Shown: one piece after another, positions 37,160 through 46,796 of the stretch | Position numbering within the stretch: position 1 is the stretch's first letter | Layout: the number at the start of each line of letters is the position of its first letter | Assembly (NCBI RefSeq): GCF_905397435.1 | Contig: NZ_CAJPVI010000001.1 | Coordinates: 1 to 64,000 of the forward strand | Direction of reading: 5' to 3' | DNA from: Cupriavidus numazuensis | GTDB taxonomy: Bacteria > Pseudomonadota > Gammaproteobacteria > Burkholderiales > Burkholderiaceae | DNA: 64,000 nt | Notes under the pieces: generated by a model | The model's input: the letters and a program-made list of their open reading frames with translations, nothing else | Told to the model about the DNA's origin: nothing | Database searches by the model: none | Made by a program: the position numbers and the translations under genes

Positions 37160-37681
37160 TTACTTCTTCTTCTTGGGGGCGATCACCATCACCATCTGGC
37201 GCCCTTCCATCTTCGGCATCTGCTCGACCTGGCCGATTTCCTCCAGGTCCGCCTTCAGGCGTTCGAGCACACGCACGCCGATTTCCTGGTGCGCCATCTC
37301 ACGGCCGCGGAAGCGCAGCGTGATCTTGGTCTTGTCGCCATCTTCCAGGAAGCGCTTCAGGTTGCGCAGCTTGACGTTGTAGTCGCCATCATCCGTGCCA
37401 GGGCGGAACTTCACTTCCTTGACCTGGATGATTTTCTGCTTCAGCTTCGCCTCGTGCGCGCGCTTGGCTTCCTCGTACTTGAACTTCCCGTAATCCATGA
37501 TCCGGGCGACAGGCGGAGTCGCGTTCGGGGCGATCTCCACCAGGTCCAAGTCCTTGTCCTCAGCCAGCCGCAGTGCGTCCATGAACTTGACGATGCCGAG
37601 CTGCTCGTTATCAACCCCTACCAGGCGCAGCTCAGGCGCACTGATCTCCCGGTTGATGCGATGACCTTTGTCCGTAGCGAT
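37160..37681 (-). CDS. infC: Translation initiation factor IF-3, ATC start codon
   Basis: A 173-residue factor that monitors start codons and dissociates ribosomes. The family N-terminus ([23 protein letters not shown]) precedes the first ATG by 33 codons, so the gene must begin upstream. The fitting position is an ATC at 37679-37681, preceded by GAGG at 9-nt spacing. A non-canonical start is typical of infC, since IF-3 discriminates against it and so represses itself; E. coli uses ATT. The C-terminal domain ends in KKKK. It lies 48 bp after thrS. Confidence 0.93.
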   Translation of the reverse strand: MATDKGHRINREISAPELRLVGVDNEQLGIVKFMDALRLAEDKDLDLVEIAPNATPPVARIMDYGKFKYEEAKRAHEAKLKQKIIQVKEVKFRPGTDDGDYNVKLRNLKRFLEDGDKTKITLRFRGREMAHQEIGVRVLERLKADLEEIGQVEQMPKMEGRQMVMVIAPKKKK

Positions 37682-37729
37682 GTTGCGTTACCTCAAGAAG
37701 ACAAAAAAACAAGCCGTGCTTCCGACCCA

Positions 37730-39637
37730 TCAGGCTTTGTGGGTGACGTCCTGTTGCAGACGCTCCACGAACGCGGAGACGGGCATCACACCCAGATCCA
37801 CGTTGCCACGGGCACGCACGGCCACTTGATTGGCATCCCGCTCCTTGTCGCCCACCACCAGCAGGTAGGGGATCTTCTGAAGCGAATGCTCGCGGATTTT
37901 ATACGTAATTTTCTCGTTACGCAAATCGGCCTTCGCCCTAAACCCTTGTTTTAGCAGCGATTGCACGACGTTTTCGGCATATTCAGCCTGCGATTCCGCG
38001 ATATTCATGACAACCACCTGCTCCGGGGCCAGCCAGGCGGGCAGTGCACCTGCGTGGTTTTCGAGCAGGATGCCGAGGAAACGCTCGAACGAACCGAGAA
38101 TTGCCCGGTGCAGCATTACGGGGCGCTTGCGCGAGTTGTCCTCGGCCACGTATTCGGCACCCAGCCGTTCCGGCAGCACCAGATCGAGCTGCAGCGTGCC
38201 GCACTGCCACGAGCGGCCGATGGCATCCTTGATGTGGTATTCGACCTTCGGACCATAGAATGCGCCCTCGCCCGGCAGTTCTTCCCAGTCCACGCCGCAG
38301 GCGCGCAGCGCCAGGCGCAGGCCTTCTTCGGCGTGATCCCAAACCTCGTCCGAGCCAGCGCGCTGCGCCGGACGCAGCGACAGCTTCACCGCCACATCCT
38401 TGAAGCCGAAGTCGTCATAGACCGAGAACGCCAGTTCGTTGAAGGCCTTCGCCTCGGCAACGATCTGCTCTTCCGTGCAGAAGATATGCGCATCATCCTG
38501 CACAAAACCACGCACGCGCATCAGCCCGTGCAGCGCGCCTGAGGGCTCGTTGCGATGGCAGGCGCCAAACTCGGCCAGGCGCAGCGGCAGGTCACGGTAG
38601 GAACGCAGGCCATGGTTGAAGATCTGCACATGGCCCGGGCAGTTCATCGGCTTGATCGCGTAGTCGCGCTTCTCCGACTCCGTGACGAACATGTTTTCCT
38701 TGTAGTTCTGCCAGTGGCCGGACTTCTCCCACAGCGAACGGTCCATCACCTGCGGCGTGCGCACTTCGTCATAGCCGGCAACCGTCAGGCGGCCGCGCAT
38801 GTACTGCTCGACGGCCTGCCATACCTGCCAGCCCTTCGGGTGCCAGAACACCATGCCCGGCGCCTCTTCCTGCAGGTGGAACAGGTCGAGCGACTTGCCA
38901 AGCTTACGGTGGTCGCGCTTCTCGGCCTCTTCAAGCATGTGCAGGTAGGCTTCCTGGTCTTCCTTCTTGGCCCAGGCCGTGCCATAGATGCGCTGGAGCA
39001 TCTCGTTGTTGGCATCGCCGCGCCAGTAGGCGCCGGCCACCTTCATGAGCTTGAAGACCTTGAGCTTGCCCGTAGACGGTACGTGCGGGCCACGGCACAA
39101 GTCGACGAACTTGCCTTCGCGGTACAGGCCGATCTCCTGGTCCGCCGGAATCGAGGCGATGATCTCGGCCTTGTACTTTTCACCCATCGACTCGAACAGC
39201 GCCACCGCCTCGTCGCGGTTCCAGACCTCGCGCGTGACCTTCTCGTCCTTGCGGGAGAGCTCCGTCATCTTCTTCTCGATGGCGGCCAGGTCTTCCGGCG
39301 TGAAGGGACGCTTGTAGGCGAAGTCGTAGTAGAAGCCGTTTTCGATCACCGGGCCGATCGTCACCTGCGCGTCCGGGTACAGTTCCTTGACCGCATACGC
39401 CAGCAAGTGGGCCGTGGAGTGACGAATGACGTCGACGCCGTCGGCATCCTTGTCCGTGATGATGGCCAGTGCCACATCGCGATCGATGGAGTAGCTCGTG
39501 TCGACCAGGTTGCCATCCACCTTGCCAGCCAGCGCGGCCTTGGCCAGGCCAGTGCCGATGCTTTGCGCCACTTCGGCGACCGTCACCGGGCCGGGAAACT
39601 CGCGACGGGACCCATCCGGCAGCGTGATTGCGATCAT
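37730..39637 (-). CDS. thrS: Threonyl-tRNA synthetase
   Basis: A 635-residue class II synthetase. Domains: TGS (1-63, starts [17 protein letters not shown]), the editing domain (about 65-225, with [15 protein letters not shown] and a later CRGPH), and the catalytic core with a zinc-binding Cys in [13 protein letters not shown]-containing [20 protein letters not shown], and the C-terminal anticodon-binding domain. The start at 39637 follows GGAGAG. It is first of the thrS-infC-rpmI-rplT group. Confidence 0.98.
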   Translation of the reverse strand: MIAITLPDGSRREFPGPVTVAEVAQSIGTGLAKAALAGKVDGNLVDTSYSIDRDVALAIITDKDADGVDVIRHSTAHLLAYAVKELYPDAQVTIGPVIENGFYYDFAYKRPFTPEDLAAIEKKMTELSRKDEKVTREVWNRDEAVALFESMGEKYKAEIIASIPADQEIGLYREGKFVDLCRGPHVPSTGKLKVFKLMKVAGAYWRGDANNEMLQRIYGTAWAKKEDQEAYLHMLEEAEKRDHRKLGKSLDLFHLQEEAPGMVFWHPKGWQVWQAVEQYMRGRLTVAGYDEVRTPQVMDRSLWEKSGHWQNYKENMFVTESEKRDYAIKPMNCPGHVQIFNHGLRSYRDLPLRLAEFGACHRNEPSGALHGLMRVRGFVQDDAHIFCTEEQIVAEAKAFNELAFSVYDDFGFKDVAVKLSLRPAQRAGSDEVWDHAEEGLRLALRACGVDWEELPGEGAFYGPKVEYHIKDAIGRSWQCGTLQLDLVLPERLGAEYVAEDNSRKRPVMLHRAILGSFERFLGILLENHAGALPAWLAPEQVVVMNIAESQAEYAENVVQSLLKQGFRAKADLRNEKITYKIREHSLQKIPYLLVVGDKERDANQVAVRARGNVDLGVMPVSAFVERLQQDVTHKA

Positions 39638-40006
39638 TTCGACTCTCCAGGATTCCGCCCCGGCGCCTGGCGCTCGGCGGGCGGATCAAACTGCATCTTT
39701 TGTAGCACCGGCCCACCCCGAAACAGGCGGCGTACCGACAACGTTCTTGGTGCTTGCGCACGGCAGGCGGCAAGCTTATCAGGCAGCTGGCAGGCGACAG
39801 ACGAAAAAAAACGCGGCCAAGGCCGCGTTTCTCTTTGTCAAACCCGATTCAATCGGGACGGAGGCGCACCTCGACTACTGTCGCATACCAGCGGTAGTAG
39901 TTCGCGGTGTCATGAACATAATGCCCTTCCGTTCCTTGTGAGATTGAATCGGACTTGCCGCACTGTATTGTTGTACTGCTTCTTTTACTGCTTTACTGCA
40001 ATTCGT
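39638..40006. other. Intergenic region upstream of thrS
   Basis: 369 bp with a minus-strand terminator (39800-39832) and a pyrimidine-rich stretch (39960-40000) just downstream of tRNA-Val. The thrS promoter must lie at 39638-39800, but I could not fix hexamers. No T-box or operator resembling tRNA-Thr was seen. Confidence 0.35.
39800..39832 (-). terminator. Terminator downstream of relA/tRNA-Val
   Basis: The stem AAACGCGGCC / GGCCGCGTTT (39809-39830) is followed on the minus strand by a T8 run. It ends the transcript carrying relA and tRNA-Val, separating it from thrS. Confidence 0.88.
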
Positions 40007-40083
40007 TGGTAGGCTCGATTGGACTCGAACCAACGACCCCCACCATGTCAAGGTGGTGCTCTAACCAGCTGAGCTACGAGCCT
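40007..40083 (-). tRNA. tRNA-Val(GAC)
   Basis: A 77-nt cloverleaf with encoded CCA. The acceptor AGGCTCG pairs with CGAGCCT, and the anticodon loop TTGACAT gives GAC. It begins only 21 nt after the relA stop codon on the same strand, so it may be transcribed with relA. Confidence 0.96.
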
Positions 40084-40104
40084 AGCGAAGCAGCAATTAT
40101 AGCC

Positions 40105-42330
40105 TCACTTTCTTCGTGCTTGCAATACCCCCTGCACATCTTCGATGATCGACAGCGCGCGCTGCAGTTGCGTGGCCTCCGAGACCTCGGCCGTGAACTG
40201 CATGCGCGCCACACCCTTGCTCGACAGCGTCTTCACGCCCGTGACATTGATCTTCTCGCGCGAGAGCACTTCGGAGATATCGCGCAGCAGCCCCTGGCGG
40301 TCGATGGCCTCGACATGGATGTCGACCGGATACACCGCATCGCTCTTCTTGCCCCACTCGGTCTGGATCACGCGCTCGGGTGCGCGCGCCGAGAGTTGCT
40401 GGAACGTGTGGCAGTTGCGCCGATGGATCGACACGCCGCGCCCGCGCGTGACGAAGCCCACAATTTCGTCGGGCGGCGCCGGCTTGCAGCAGCGCGACAT
40501 CTGCGTCATCAGCGAATCCACACCGACCACGAGCACGCCGGATTTGGCGCCTCGCGCCACGCTGGTAGCGCGGCTCTTCTTGGTGACGGCGTCTTCCTCG
40601 CTGAACGGCGCCTGCACCTCGCCCTCGGGGTGCCGCAGGGCTTGCTCGACATGCCGCAGGCTGAACTCTTCCTTCGCCACCGCGGCAAAGAGGTCGTCCG
40701 GCGACTTGAAGCCAAGCCGCGTGGCCAGGTCTTCGAGCTTGACGGCGGTCTTGCCTTCGCGCTGCAGCGTCTTGTCGATCAGCACGCGGCCTTGCGCGAT
40801 GGTCTCCTGCGAATCCAGCGCGTTGAACCACGCCCGCACCTTGGCGCGCGCGCGGCTGCTTGCCAGGTAGCCGAGTTCGATGTTGAGCCAGTCGCGCGAC
40901 GGCCCACCCTGTTTCACGGCGATGATCTCGACGGTCTGACCGTTCTTCAGCGGCGTATTCAGCGGCACCATGGTGCCGTCGACGCGCGCGCCGCGGCAGC
41001 GGTGACCAAGATCACTGTGCAGGTAATACGCGAAGTCGAGCGGCGTGGCACCCTGCGGCAGCGCGATCACGCGTGCCTGCGGCGTCAGCACATAGATGTG
41101 GTCGTCGATCGCCGCATGCTTGAGCTGCTCCCACGGCGAAGGCGACTCGTCATGCGCCACGCTGTGGTCGGCGTCATCCTTCCACGCAAGCAACTGCCGC
41201 AGCCACGCGATCTTCTCGTCGTAGCTGTCGCTTGCCGCGAACTGCCCGCTGTAGCCCCTGCTGCCCGCTTCCTTGTAGCGCCAGTGCGCCGCCACGCCGT
41301 ACTCGGCAAAGTGGTGCATCTCGTGCGTGCGGATCTGCACCTCGAAAGCGCGCCCGTCGTCGCCGATCACCACCGTATGCAGCGACTTGTAGCCGTTCGA
41401 TTTGGGCCGCGAGATGTAGTCGTCAAATTCGCGCGGAATCGGCTGCCAGATATGGTGCACGATGCCGAGGACCGTATAACAGTCCTTGATATCGTCGACG
41501 ATCACGCGGAACGCGCGCACGTCATACAGGTCGGCAAAATCGAGTTCCTTGCCGCGCATCTTCTTCCAGATGCTGTAGATGTGCTTGGGCCGCCCGCTCA
41601 CCTCGGCACGGATGCCGGCATCGGCCAGTTCCGATTGCAGTCGCGCGATGGCGCTGGCGATGTAGCCCTCGCGCTCGATGCGCTTTTCATCGAGCAGCTT
41701 AGCGATCCGCTTGTAGGTATCGGGCTGCTCGAAACGGAAGGCCAGATCCTCGAGCTCCCACTTCATCTGCCAGATGCCGAGGCGGTTAGCGAGTGGCGCG
41801 TAGATGTCGAGCGTTTCCCGCGCGATGCCGGGCAGCGGCTCGCGCTTGTTCTGCGCAAGCCAGCGCAGCGACTGCAGTCGCGAAGCCAGGCGCACCAGCA
41901 CCACGCGGATATCTTGCGCGAACGCCAGCAGCATCTTGCGCAGCGCTTCGACCTGCTCGTGCCGGGCTTGCGCCACGTTGCGCGATGCTTCCTGCGCGTC
42001 GTGGCCGCCGGCAATGGCGCCGATGCGCAGCAGTTGCCGCACGCCCTTCACCATCCGGCATACATCTTCGCCAAAGCGCGCCTCGATTTCCGGCTCTACG
42101 GCGGGCGCGAATTCGGCCAGCGGGAACAGGCAGCACGCGGCGCGCGCGGCATCATCCACGCGCAAGCCGTCAAGGATGCGCAGCATCCCTTCCGCATGCG
42201 ACAGCACCGGCTCACCAGTGGGCAGCACAGCGGCGCCCGCCTGCTCCCGCACGTACGCGAGCGCGCGCTCGACCATGTCGGCGTCCGGGACGCCGGCAAC
42301 CTGGCCGGCCAGGTCGGTGGACGTCACCAT
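40105..42330 (-). CDS. relA: RelA-type (p)ppGpp synthetase
   Basis: A 741-residue stringent-response enzyme that makes (p)ppGpp from GTP/GDP and ATP on stalled ribosomes. The N-terminal hydrolase region is degenerate: where SpoT/Rel have an HD pair there is only FPLAEFAPAVEPEI, so it should be synthetase-only. The synthetase domain has EFDDYISRPKSNGYKSLHTVV. It is followed by a TGS domain (IYVLTPQARVIALPQGATPLDFAYYLH), a zinc-finger-like region with RCCKPAPPDEIVGF, and a C-terminal ACT domain. tRNA-Val lies 21 bp downstream. Confidence 0.95.
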   Translation of the reverse strand: MVTSTDLAGQVAGVPDADMVERALAYVREQAGAAVLPTGEPVLSHAEGMLRILDGLRVDDAARAACCLFPLAEFAPAVEPEIEARFGEDVCRMVKGVRQLLRIGAIAGGHDAQEASRNVAQARHEQVEALRKMLLAFAQDIRVVLVRLASRLQSLRWLAQNKREPLPGIARETLDIYAPLANRLGIWQMKWELEDLAFRFEQPDTYKRIAKLLDEKRIEREGYIASAIARLQSELADAGIRAEVSGRPKHIYSIWKKMRGKELDFADLYDVRAFRVIVDDIKDCYTVLGIVHHIWQPIPREFDDYISRPKSNGYKSLHTVVIGDDGRAFEVQIRTHEMHHFAEYGVAAHWRYKEAGSRGYSGQFAASDSYDEKIAWLRQLLAWKDDADHSVAHDESPSPWEQLKHAAIDDHIYVLTPQARVIALPQGATPLDFAYYLHSDLGHRCRGARVDGTMVPLNTPLKNGQTVEIIAVKQGGPSRDWLNIELGYLASSRARAKVRAWFNALDSQETIAQGRVLIDKTLQREGKTAVKLEDLATRLGFKSPDDLFAAVAKEEFSLRHVEQALRHPEGEVQAPFSEEDAVTKKSRATSVARGAKSGVLVVGVDSLMTQMSRCCKPAPPDEIVGFVTRGRGVSIHRRNCHTFQQLSARAPERVIQTEWGKKSDAVYPVDIHVEAIDRQGLLRDISEVLSREKINVTGVKTLSSKGVARMQFTAEVSEATQLQRALSIIEDVQGVLQARRK

Positions 42331-42356
42331 AGGGTCACCATGTCACAACGCCATCT

Positions 42357-42719
42357 TCAGTTGAGCGCAGCGGTCACCACCACTTCGATCAGGTAGTCGG
42401 GATTGGCCAGCCTGGCTTCGACGGTGGCGCGCGGCGGCGTATTGCCCTGCGGCACCCACGCGTCCCACACCTCGTTCATCTTGCCAATCAGGCCGATATC
42501 GGTCAGGAAGATCTGGCACGACAGGATGCGCGTCTTGTCGCTGCCCGCTTCGGCGAGCAGCCGGTCGATATGGCCCAGCACCTCGCGGGTCTGGCCGCTG
42601 ATGTCGGCCTTCGGGTCCACTTCCGGCACTTGCCCGGCCAGGTAGACCACACCGTTGTACACCGCGTATTCCGACAGGCGTGCACCCACGTGGGCGCGCT
42701 TCAGTTCATTGCTGCTCAT
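42357..42719 (-). CDS. RidA/YjgF-family protein
   Basis: A 120-residue protein of the YjgF/YER057c/UK114 fold. Trimeric RidA enzymes deaminate reactive enamine/imine intermediates. Signature features are the NGVVYLAGQVPEVDPKADISGQTREVLGHIDRLLAEAGS block and PRATVEARLANPDYLIEVVVTAAL with the conserved Arg. It sits 26 bp upstream of relA on the same strand and could be co-transcribed. Some sub-families lack deaminase activity, so the exact role is open. Confidence 0.88.
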   Translation of the reverse strand: MSSNELKRAHVGARLSEYAVYNGVVYLAGQVPEVDPKADISGQTREVLGHIDRLLAEAGSDKTRILSCQIFLTDIGLIGKMNEVWDAWVPQGNTPPRATVEARLANPDYLIEVVVTAALN

Positions 42720-42770
42720 GACTAGTTAAAACGATTTCAGGTTGATACGAACGATCCGGCCCGGCCCGCC

Positions 42771-43655
42771 TCAGGCGCTTCCGAGAAAGTACTGGCGCGC
42801 CACGGCAATCTGCGCCGGATCGACAAAAGTCGGTGCATGCCCCACATCGGGGATCTCCACCGAACTGACATGCTTGCCGCGGGCGACCATGTCGGCCACG
42901 GTATCGCGCAACAGCAGGTCCGACTGCGCACCGCGAACGACCAGCACCGGCGCTTCAATGGCCTCGAACAGTTGCCACATCGTGGCCTCGCCTGCGGCGA
43001 GCTGCTCCGGCGTGGCGCCGCGGAATGGCACGGCCAGCGCCGGATCGTAATGCAAACCCCATTCCAGCCCCTGCGTACCCTGCACGGGCTTGAGGATCGC
43101 AGCATTGAGCTCGCGCCATTGCTCCGGCGTGTGGCGCCCGAATGATGCGCTGATGGTCTGCAGGTAGGCCAGCCCTTCTTCGAAGGTCTTGAACCGCACC
43201 GGCAGCCCAACGTACGAGCCGATCCGCTCCACGGCCGCGGCCGTGATACGCGGACCCACATCGTTGAGCAGCAGCTTGCGCACCGGCGAATTGGGCAGGC
43301 CCGCCAGCGCCATGCCGATCAGCCCGCCCATCGACGTGCCGAACCAGTCGACCTTGTCGACGTTGAGCCTGGCGATCAGCGTGACCATGTCCGCCACGTA
43401 CTTCGGCACCACGTAACCGGACGGGTCAAGCAACCAGTCCGAGCGCCCGCGGCCAGCCACGTCCGGGCACACCACGCGGTAGTCGCCGCACAGCGACTGG
43501 GCCAGCGCATCGAAATCGCGGCCGGTGCGCGTCAGGCCATGCACGCACATCAGCACGCGCGGATTGGCCGGGTCGCCCCATTCGTGGTAGGCCATGCGGT
43601 GCAGGCCCGCCGGACTGATGCACTGAACGAAGCCGAGGCGCGGACTGGCAGACAT
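42771..43655 (-). CDS. Alpha/beta hydrolase
   Basis: A 294-residue alpha/beta-fold hydrolase. The oxyanion motif CVHGLTRTGRDF, the nucleophile elbow GTSMGG and a distal DVGHAP give a complete Ser-Asp-His set. The start at 43655 (MSASPRLGF) follows AGGGAG; the longer frame to 43748 lacks a ribosome site. It lies 51 bp upstream of the RidA-like gene on the same strand. Substrate unknown. Confidence 0.85.
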   Translation of the reverse strand: MSASPRLGFVQCISPAGLHRMAYHEWGDPANPRVLMCVHGLTRTGRDFDALAQSLCGDYRVVCPDVAGRGRSDWLLDPSGYVVPKYVADMVTLIARLNVDKVDWFGTSMGGLIGMALAGLPNSPVRKLLLNDVGPRITAAAVERIGSYVGLPVRFKTFEEGLAYLQTISASFGRHTPEQWRELNAAILKPVQGTQGLEWGLHYDPALAVPFRGATPEQLAAGEATMWQLFEAIEAPVLVVRGAQSDLLLRDTVADMVARGKHVSSVEIPDVGHAPTFVDPAQIAVARQYFLGSA

Positions 43656-43851
43656 CTGAACTCCCTGACGAACCGGCTGCCGCACGGGCATTGCCGAAGG
43701 TTGAGCAAAGCAGGATTGTACGCCGCAGCGGTTACAATGCCACAGCACTAGTCCACCGCGTCAGCCGCAGCATTGCGGCCATGGCGACGCAGTTCGGCCG
43801 GCTGCGTCCGGCCACTCATTCTCTCGACTCTCGATCTCGACGGAGGCTTAC

Positions 43852-44628
43852 ATGCTCAAAGGCAAGACGGCACTGGTGACTGGCTCGACCAGCGGCATCG
43901 GACTCGGCATCGCGCAGGCACTGGCCGCGCAGGGCGCCAACATCATCGCCAATGGCTTTGGTGACGTGGAGGCCGCAAAGCAAGAGATCGCGCAGGCCGG
44001 CGCGGGCATCAAGGTGGGCTACCACGGCGCGGACATGAGCAAGTCCTCCGAGATCGAGGACATGATGCGCTATGCCGACTCCGAATTCGGCGGCGCCGAC
44101 ATCCTGGTCAACAACGCAGGCATCCAGTTCGTGGCCAATATCGAGGATTTCCCGCCTGAGCGCTGGGACGCGATCATCGCCATCAACCTGACCTCGGCGT
44201 TCCACACCACGCGCCTGGCGCTGCCCAGCATGAAGCAGAAGAACTGGGGACGCATCATCAATGTCGCGTCGACCCATGGGCTGGTGGCATCGGCGCAGAA
44301 GTCGGCCTACGTGGCGGCCAAGCATGGCATCGTCGGCCTGACCAAGGTCACCGCACTGGAAACCGCGCAGACCGGCGTCACCGCCAACGCGATCTGCCCG
44401 GGCTGGGTGCTGACGCCGCTGGTGCAGAAGCAGGTCGATGCGCGCGCGCAGAAGGAAGGCATTCCGGTCGAGCAGGCCAAGCGCGAGCTCGTGATCGAGA
44501 AACAGCCGTCGGGCCAGTTTGTCACGCCCGAGGAACTCGGCGCGCTGGCGGTCTTCCTGTCGTCCGAGGCGGCGCGCCAGGTGCGCGGCGCGATCTGGAA
44601 CATGGACGGCGGCTGGGTCGCCCAGTAA
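43852..44628 (+). CDS. D-3-hydroxybutyrate dehydrogenase
   Basis: A 258-residue short-chain dehydrogenase that oxidises 3-hydroxybutyrate to acetoacetate with NAD. The GSTSGIGLG cofactor motif, NNAG, and the catalytic S-Y-K set (NVASTHGLVASAQKSAYVAAKHG) are present. The signature HGLVASAQKSAYVAAKHG and the terminal NMDGGWVAQ match hydroxybutyrate dehydrogenases closely. Convergent acetoacetate CoA-transferase genes lie 68 bp away, and a PAS-LuxR regulator nearby completes a ketone-body unit. Confidence 0.92.
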   Translation: MLKGKTALVTGSTSGIGLGIAQALAAQGANIIANGFGDVEAAKQEIAQAGAGIKVGYHGADMSKSSEIEDMMRYADSEFGGADILVNNAGIQFVANIEDFPPERWDAIIAINLTSAFHTTRLALPSMKQKNWGRIINVASTHGLVASAQKSAYVAAKHGIVGLTKVTALETAQTGVTANAICPGWVLTPLVQKQVDARAQKEGIPVEQAKRELVIEKQPSGQFVTPEELGALAVFLSSEAARQVRGAIWNMDGGWVAQ

Positions 44629-44647
44629 GATCCGCTCCGCAAGAACG

Positions 44648-44677
44648 AAAAAGCCCCGCTTCACAGCGGGGCTTTTT
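44648..44677. terminator. Bidirectional terminator
   Basis: AAAAAGCCCCGCT and its complement around a 4-nt loop give a stem with A-run and T-run on both sides. It serves both the hydroxybutyrate dehydrogenase and the convergent CoA-transferase operon. Confidence 0.92.
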
Positions 44678-44696
44678 ACATCCAGACCTGCAGCAC

Positions 44697-45335
44697 TTAC
44701 AGCAGCGTCGCGCCGGTCTTGCTCTGGATTTCCTCGCGGCTCACGCCCGGGGCGGTTTCCACGAGCTTCAGGCCGTCCGAGGTCACGTCGATCACACCGA
44801 GGTCGGTGATGATGCGGTTGACCACGCCCACACCGGTCAGCGGCAGGTTGCAGTCCTTCAGGATCTTGATGTCCTCGGTGCCGTCCTTCTTCTTGGCGGT
44901 GTGTTCCATCAGCACCACCACGCGGCCCACGCCGGCGACCAGGTCCATCGCGCCGCCCATGCCCTTGACCATCTTGCCCGGGATCATCCAGTTGGCGAGG
45001 TCGCCCTTCTCGCTGACCTGCATCGCACCGAGGATAGCCAGGTTGATATGGCCACCGCGGATCATCGCGAAGGAATCGGCCGACGAGAAGATCGACGAAC
45101 CCGGCAGCGTCGTCACGGTCTGCTTGCCGGCATTGATCATGTCGGCGTCCACTTCGTCCTCGGTCGGGAACGGGCCGATACCGAGCAGGCCGTTTTCCGA
45201 CTGCAGCCACACTTCCATGCCTTCCGGCACCCAGTTGGCCACCAGCGTCGGCAGGCCGATGCCCAGGTTCACATAAAAGCCGTCCTGCAGCTCCGCCGCG
45301 GCGCGCGCGGCCATTTCGTCACGTGTCCATGCCAT
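44697..45335 (-). CDS. scoB: 3-oxoacid (acetoacetate:succinyl-CoA) CoA-transferase subunit B
   Basis: A 212-residue subunit of a two-subunit CoA-transferase that activates acetoacetate with succinyl-CoA. Features: [17 protein letters not shown], the catalytic Glu in [12 protein letters not shown] and [40 protein letters not shown]. The start at 45335 follows GGGAGACAC. It begins 14 bp after scoA. Confidence 0.94.
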   Translation of the reverse strand: MAWTRDEMAARAAAELQDGFYVNLGIGLPTLVANWVPEGMEVWLQSENGLLGIGPFPTEDEVDADMINAGKQTVTTLPGSSIFSSADSFAMIRGGHINLAILGAMQVSEKGDLANWMIPGKMVKGMGGAMDLVAGVGRVVVLMEHTAKKKDGTEDIKILKDCNLPLTGVGVVNRIITDLGVIDVTSDGLKLVETAPGVSREEIQSKTGATLL

Positions 45336-45349
45336 GATGTGTCTCCCTC

Positions 45350-46051
45350 TTACTTGGCGGCACGCACGGTGCGCTGCTCGATGCGTTTTTCGGGGGTCGT
45401 GTTGAGCACCAGGCGCTTGACGAAGATGCCGGCCAGGTGGATCTCATCCGGGTCCAGCTCGCCGGTTTCGACGATTTGCTCGACCTCGGCCACGGTGAAC
45501 TTACCCGCCATGGCGCACATCGGGTTGAAGTTGCGCGCGGTGCGGCGGAACACCAGGTTGCCGGCCTTGTCGGCCTTCCAGGCCTTGACCAGCGCCACAT
45601 CAGCGGTCAGCGAACGCTCCATCACGTACTTTTCGCCGTCGAATTCGCGGATTTCCTTGCCGTCGGCCACGATGGTGCCCACGCCGGTCTTGGTGAAGAA
45701 CGCCGGGATGCCCGAGCCGCCGGCGCGCAGCTTCTCGGCCAGCGTGCCCTGCGGCGTGAATTCCAGTTCGAGTTCGCCGGCCAGGTACTGGCGCTCGAAT
45801 TCCTTGTTCTCGCCCACGTAGGACGAGATCATTTTCTTGATCTGGCGCGTGGCCAGCAACTGGCCCAGACCGAAGCCATCCACGCCGGCGTTGTTGGAGA
45901 TGCAGGTGAGCTGCTTGACGCCGGTGTCGCGCAGCGCGGCAATCAGCGCCTCGGGAATGCCGCACAGGCCGAAACCGCCCACGGCGATCGTCTGGCCGTC
46001 GCGGACGACGCCTGCAAGCGCCTCGGCGGCGCTGGCGTAGACCTTGTTCAT
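45350..46051 (-). CDS. scoA: 3-oxoacid CoA-transferase subunit A
   Basis: A 233-residue subunit. Conserved segments are [36 protein letters not shown], the glycine-rich [16 protein letters not shown] and the final [22 protein letters not shown]. The start at 46051 ([10 protein letters not shown]) follows AAGGAAGGAG, better than the in-frame alternative at 46138. First gene of the scoA-scoB operon. A divergent PAS-LuxR gene begins 172 bp upstream. Confidence 0.94.
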   Translation of the reverse strand: MNKVYASAAEALAGVVRDGQTIAVGGFGLCGIPEALIAALRDTGVKQLTCISNNAGVDGFGLGQLLATRQIKKMISSYVGENKEFERQYLAGELELEFTPQGTLAEKLRAGGSGIPAFFTKTGVGTIVADGKEIREFDGEKYVMERSLTADVALVKAWKADKAGNLVFRRTARNFNPMCAMAGKFTVAEVEQIVETGELDPDEIHLAGIFVKRLVLNTTPEKRIEQRTVRAAK

Positions 46052-46123
46052 GGTTCGCTCCTTCCTTGGTAGTCCCCTGTCGCCGATTCCGCCGCCGGGG
46101 TGTGCGGCGGACGACGCAAGGAA

Positions 46124-46139
46124 ATTGTAACGGTACAAT
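46124..46139. promoter_or_regulatory. Palindromic operator candidate ATTGTA-N4-TACAAT
   Basis: A perfect inverted repeat of 6-bp half-sites separated by 4 bp stands in the gap between scoA and the PAS-LuxR gene, 72 bp upstream of scoA. TACAAT reads as a -10-like hexamer on both strands, so it could also mark overlapping divergent promoters. I do not know which protein binds. Confidence 0.5.
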
Positions 46140-46223
46140 CAGCGGCGGCTGCCGCGCTCTCGTCCGACCGAAAGGATACGCAAGGCGCGCCGCCTACGCC
46201 ATTACGTAAAAATACATAAGTAG

Positions 46224-46769
46224 ATGCCCGCCATCGATTACCAGACCGCTTTCCAGCTCGCCCCCGTGGGGCTGGTGCTGTCCCGCGAGCGCAAGATCGA
46301 AGACTGCAACGACGAGGTCTGCCGGATCTTCGGGACCACGCGACAGGCGCTGATCGGCGAATCTTTCCAGGTACTCTACCCCACCGCTGACGAGTTCGAG
46401 CGCACCGGCGCACGCATCGTACCGATCATGAACAAGCGCGGTATGTACTCGGACGAACGGATCATGAAGCGCGCCAGCGGGGAACTGTTCTGGTGCCACG
46501 TCACCGGTCGCTCGCTGGACCGCTCGCAGCCGCTCGGCGCGGGCATCTGGACGTTCGAGGACCTGTCCCAGAAGCGCCAGGTCACGGCGGAACTCACGGC
46601 ACGCGAGCGCGATATCGCGGCGCAGCTCGTGGAAGGGAAGACCAGCAAGCAGATCGGCAAGCTGCTGGCGATCAGTCCGCGCACCGTCGATATCTATCGG
46701 GCGCGGCTGATGAAGAAATATGGGGCGAGTACGTCGGTGGATCTGGTGCAGCGGTTGGTGAACCACTGA
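46224..46769 (+). CDS. PAS-LuxR transcriptional regulator
   Basis: A 181-residue regulator with one PAS domain (about 8-118; PVGLVLSRERKIEDCNDEVCRIFG) followed directly by a LuxR-type helix-turn-helix (LTARERDIAAQLVEGKTSKQIGKLLAISPRTVDIYRARLMKKYG). It lacks a receiver domain and is not part of a two-component pair. Divergence from scoAB and the shared palindrome suggest it controls acetoacetate/hydroxybutyrate use, sensing a small ligand through PAS. That role is an inference. Confidence 0.88.
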   Translation: MPAIDYQTAFQLAPVGLVLSRERKIEDCNDEVCRIFGTTRQALIGESFQVLYPTADEFERTGARIVPIMNKRGMYSDERIMKRASGELFWCHVTGRSLDRSQPLGAGIWTFEDLSQKRQVTAELTARERDIAAQLVEGKTSKQIGKLLAISPRTVDIYRARLMKKYGASTSVDLVQRLVNH

Positions 46770-46796
46770 GAGCCTCGACAGGCTGATGGTGTGCTC

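Noticed and set aside
39955..42396. An 813-residue plus-strand frame antisense to relA
   Set aside because: It covers tRNA-Val and relA in antisense and has no family features.
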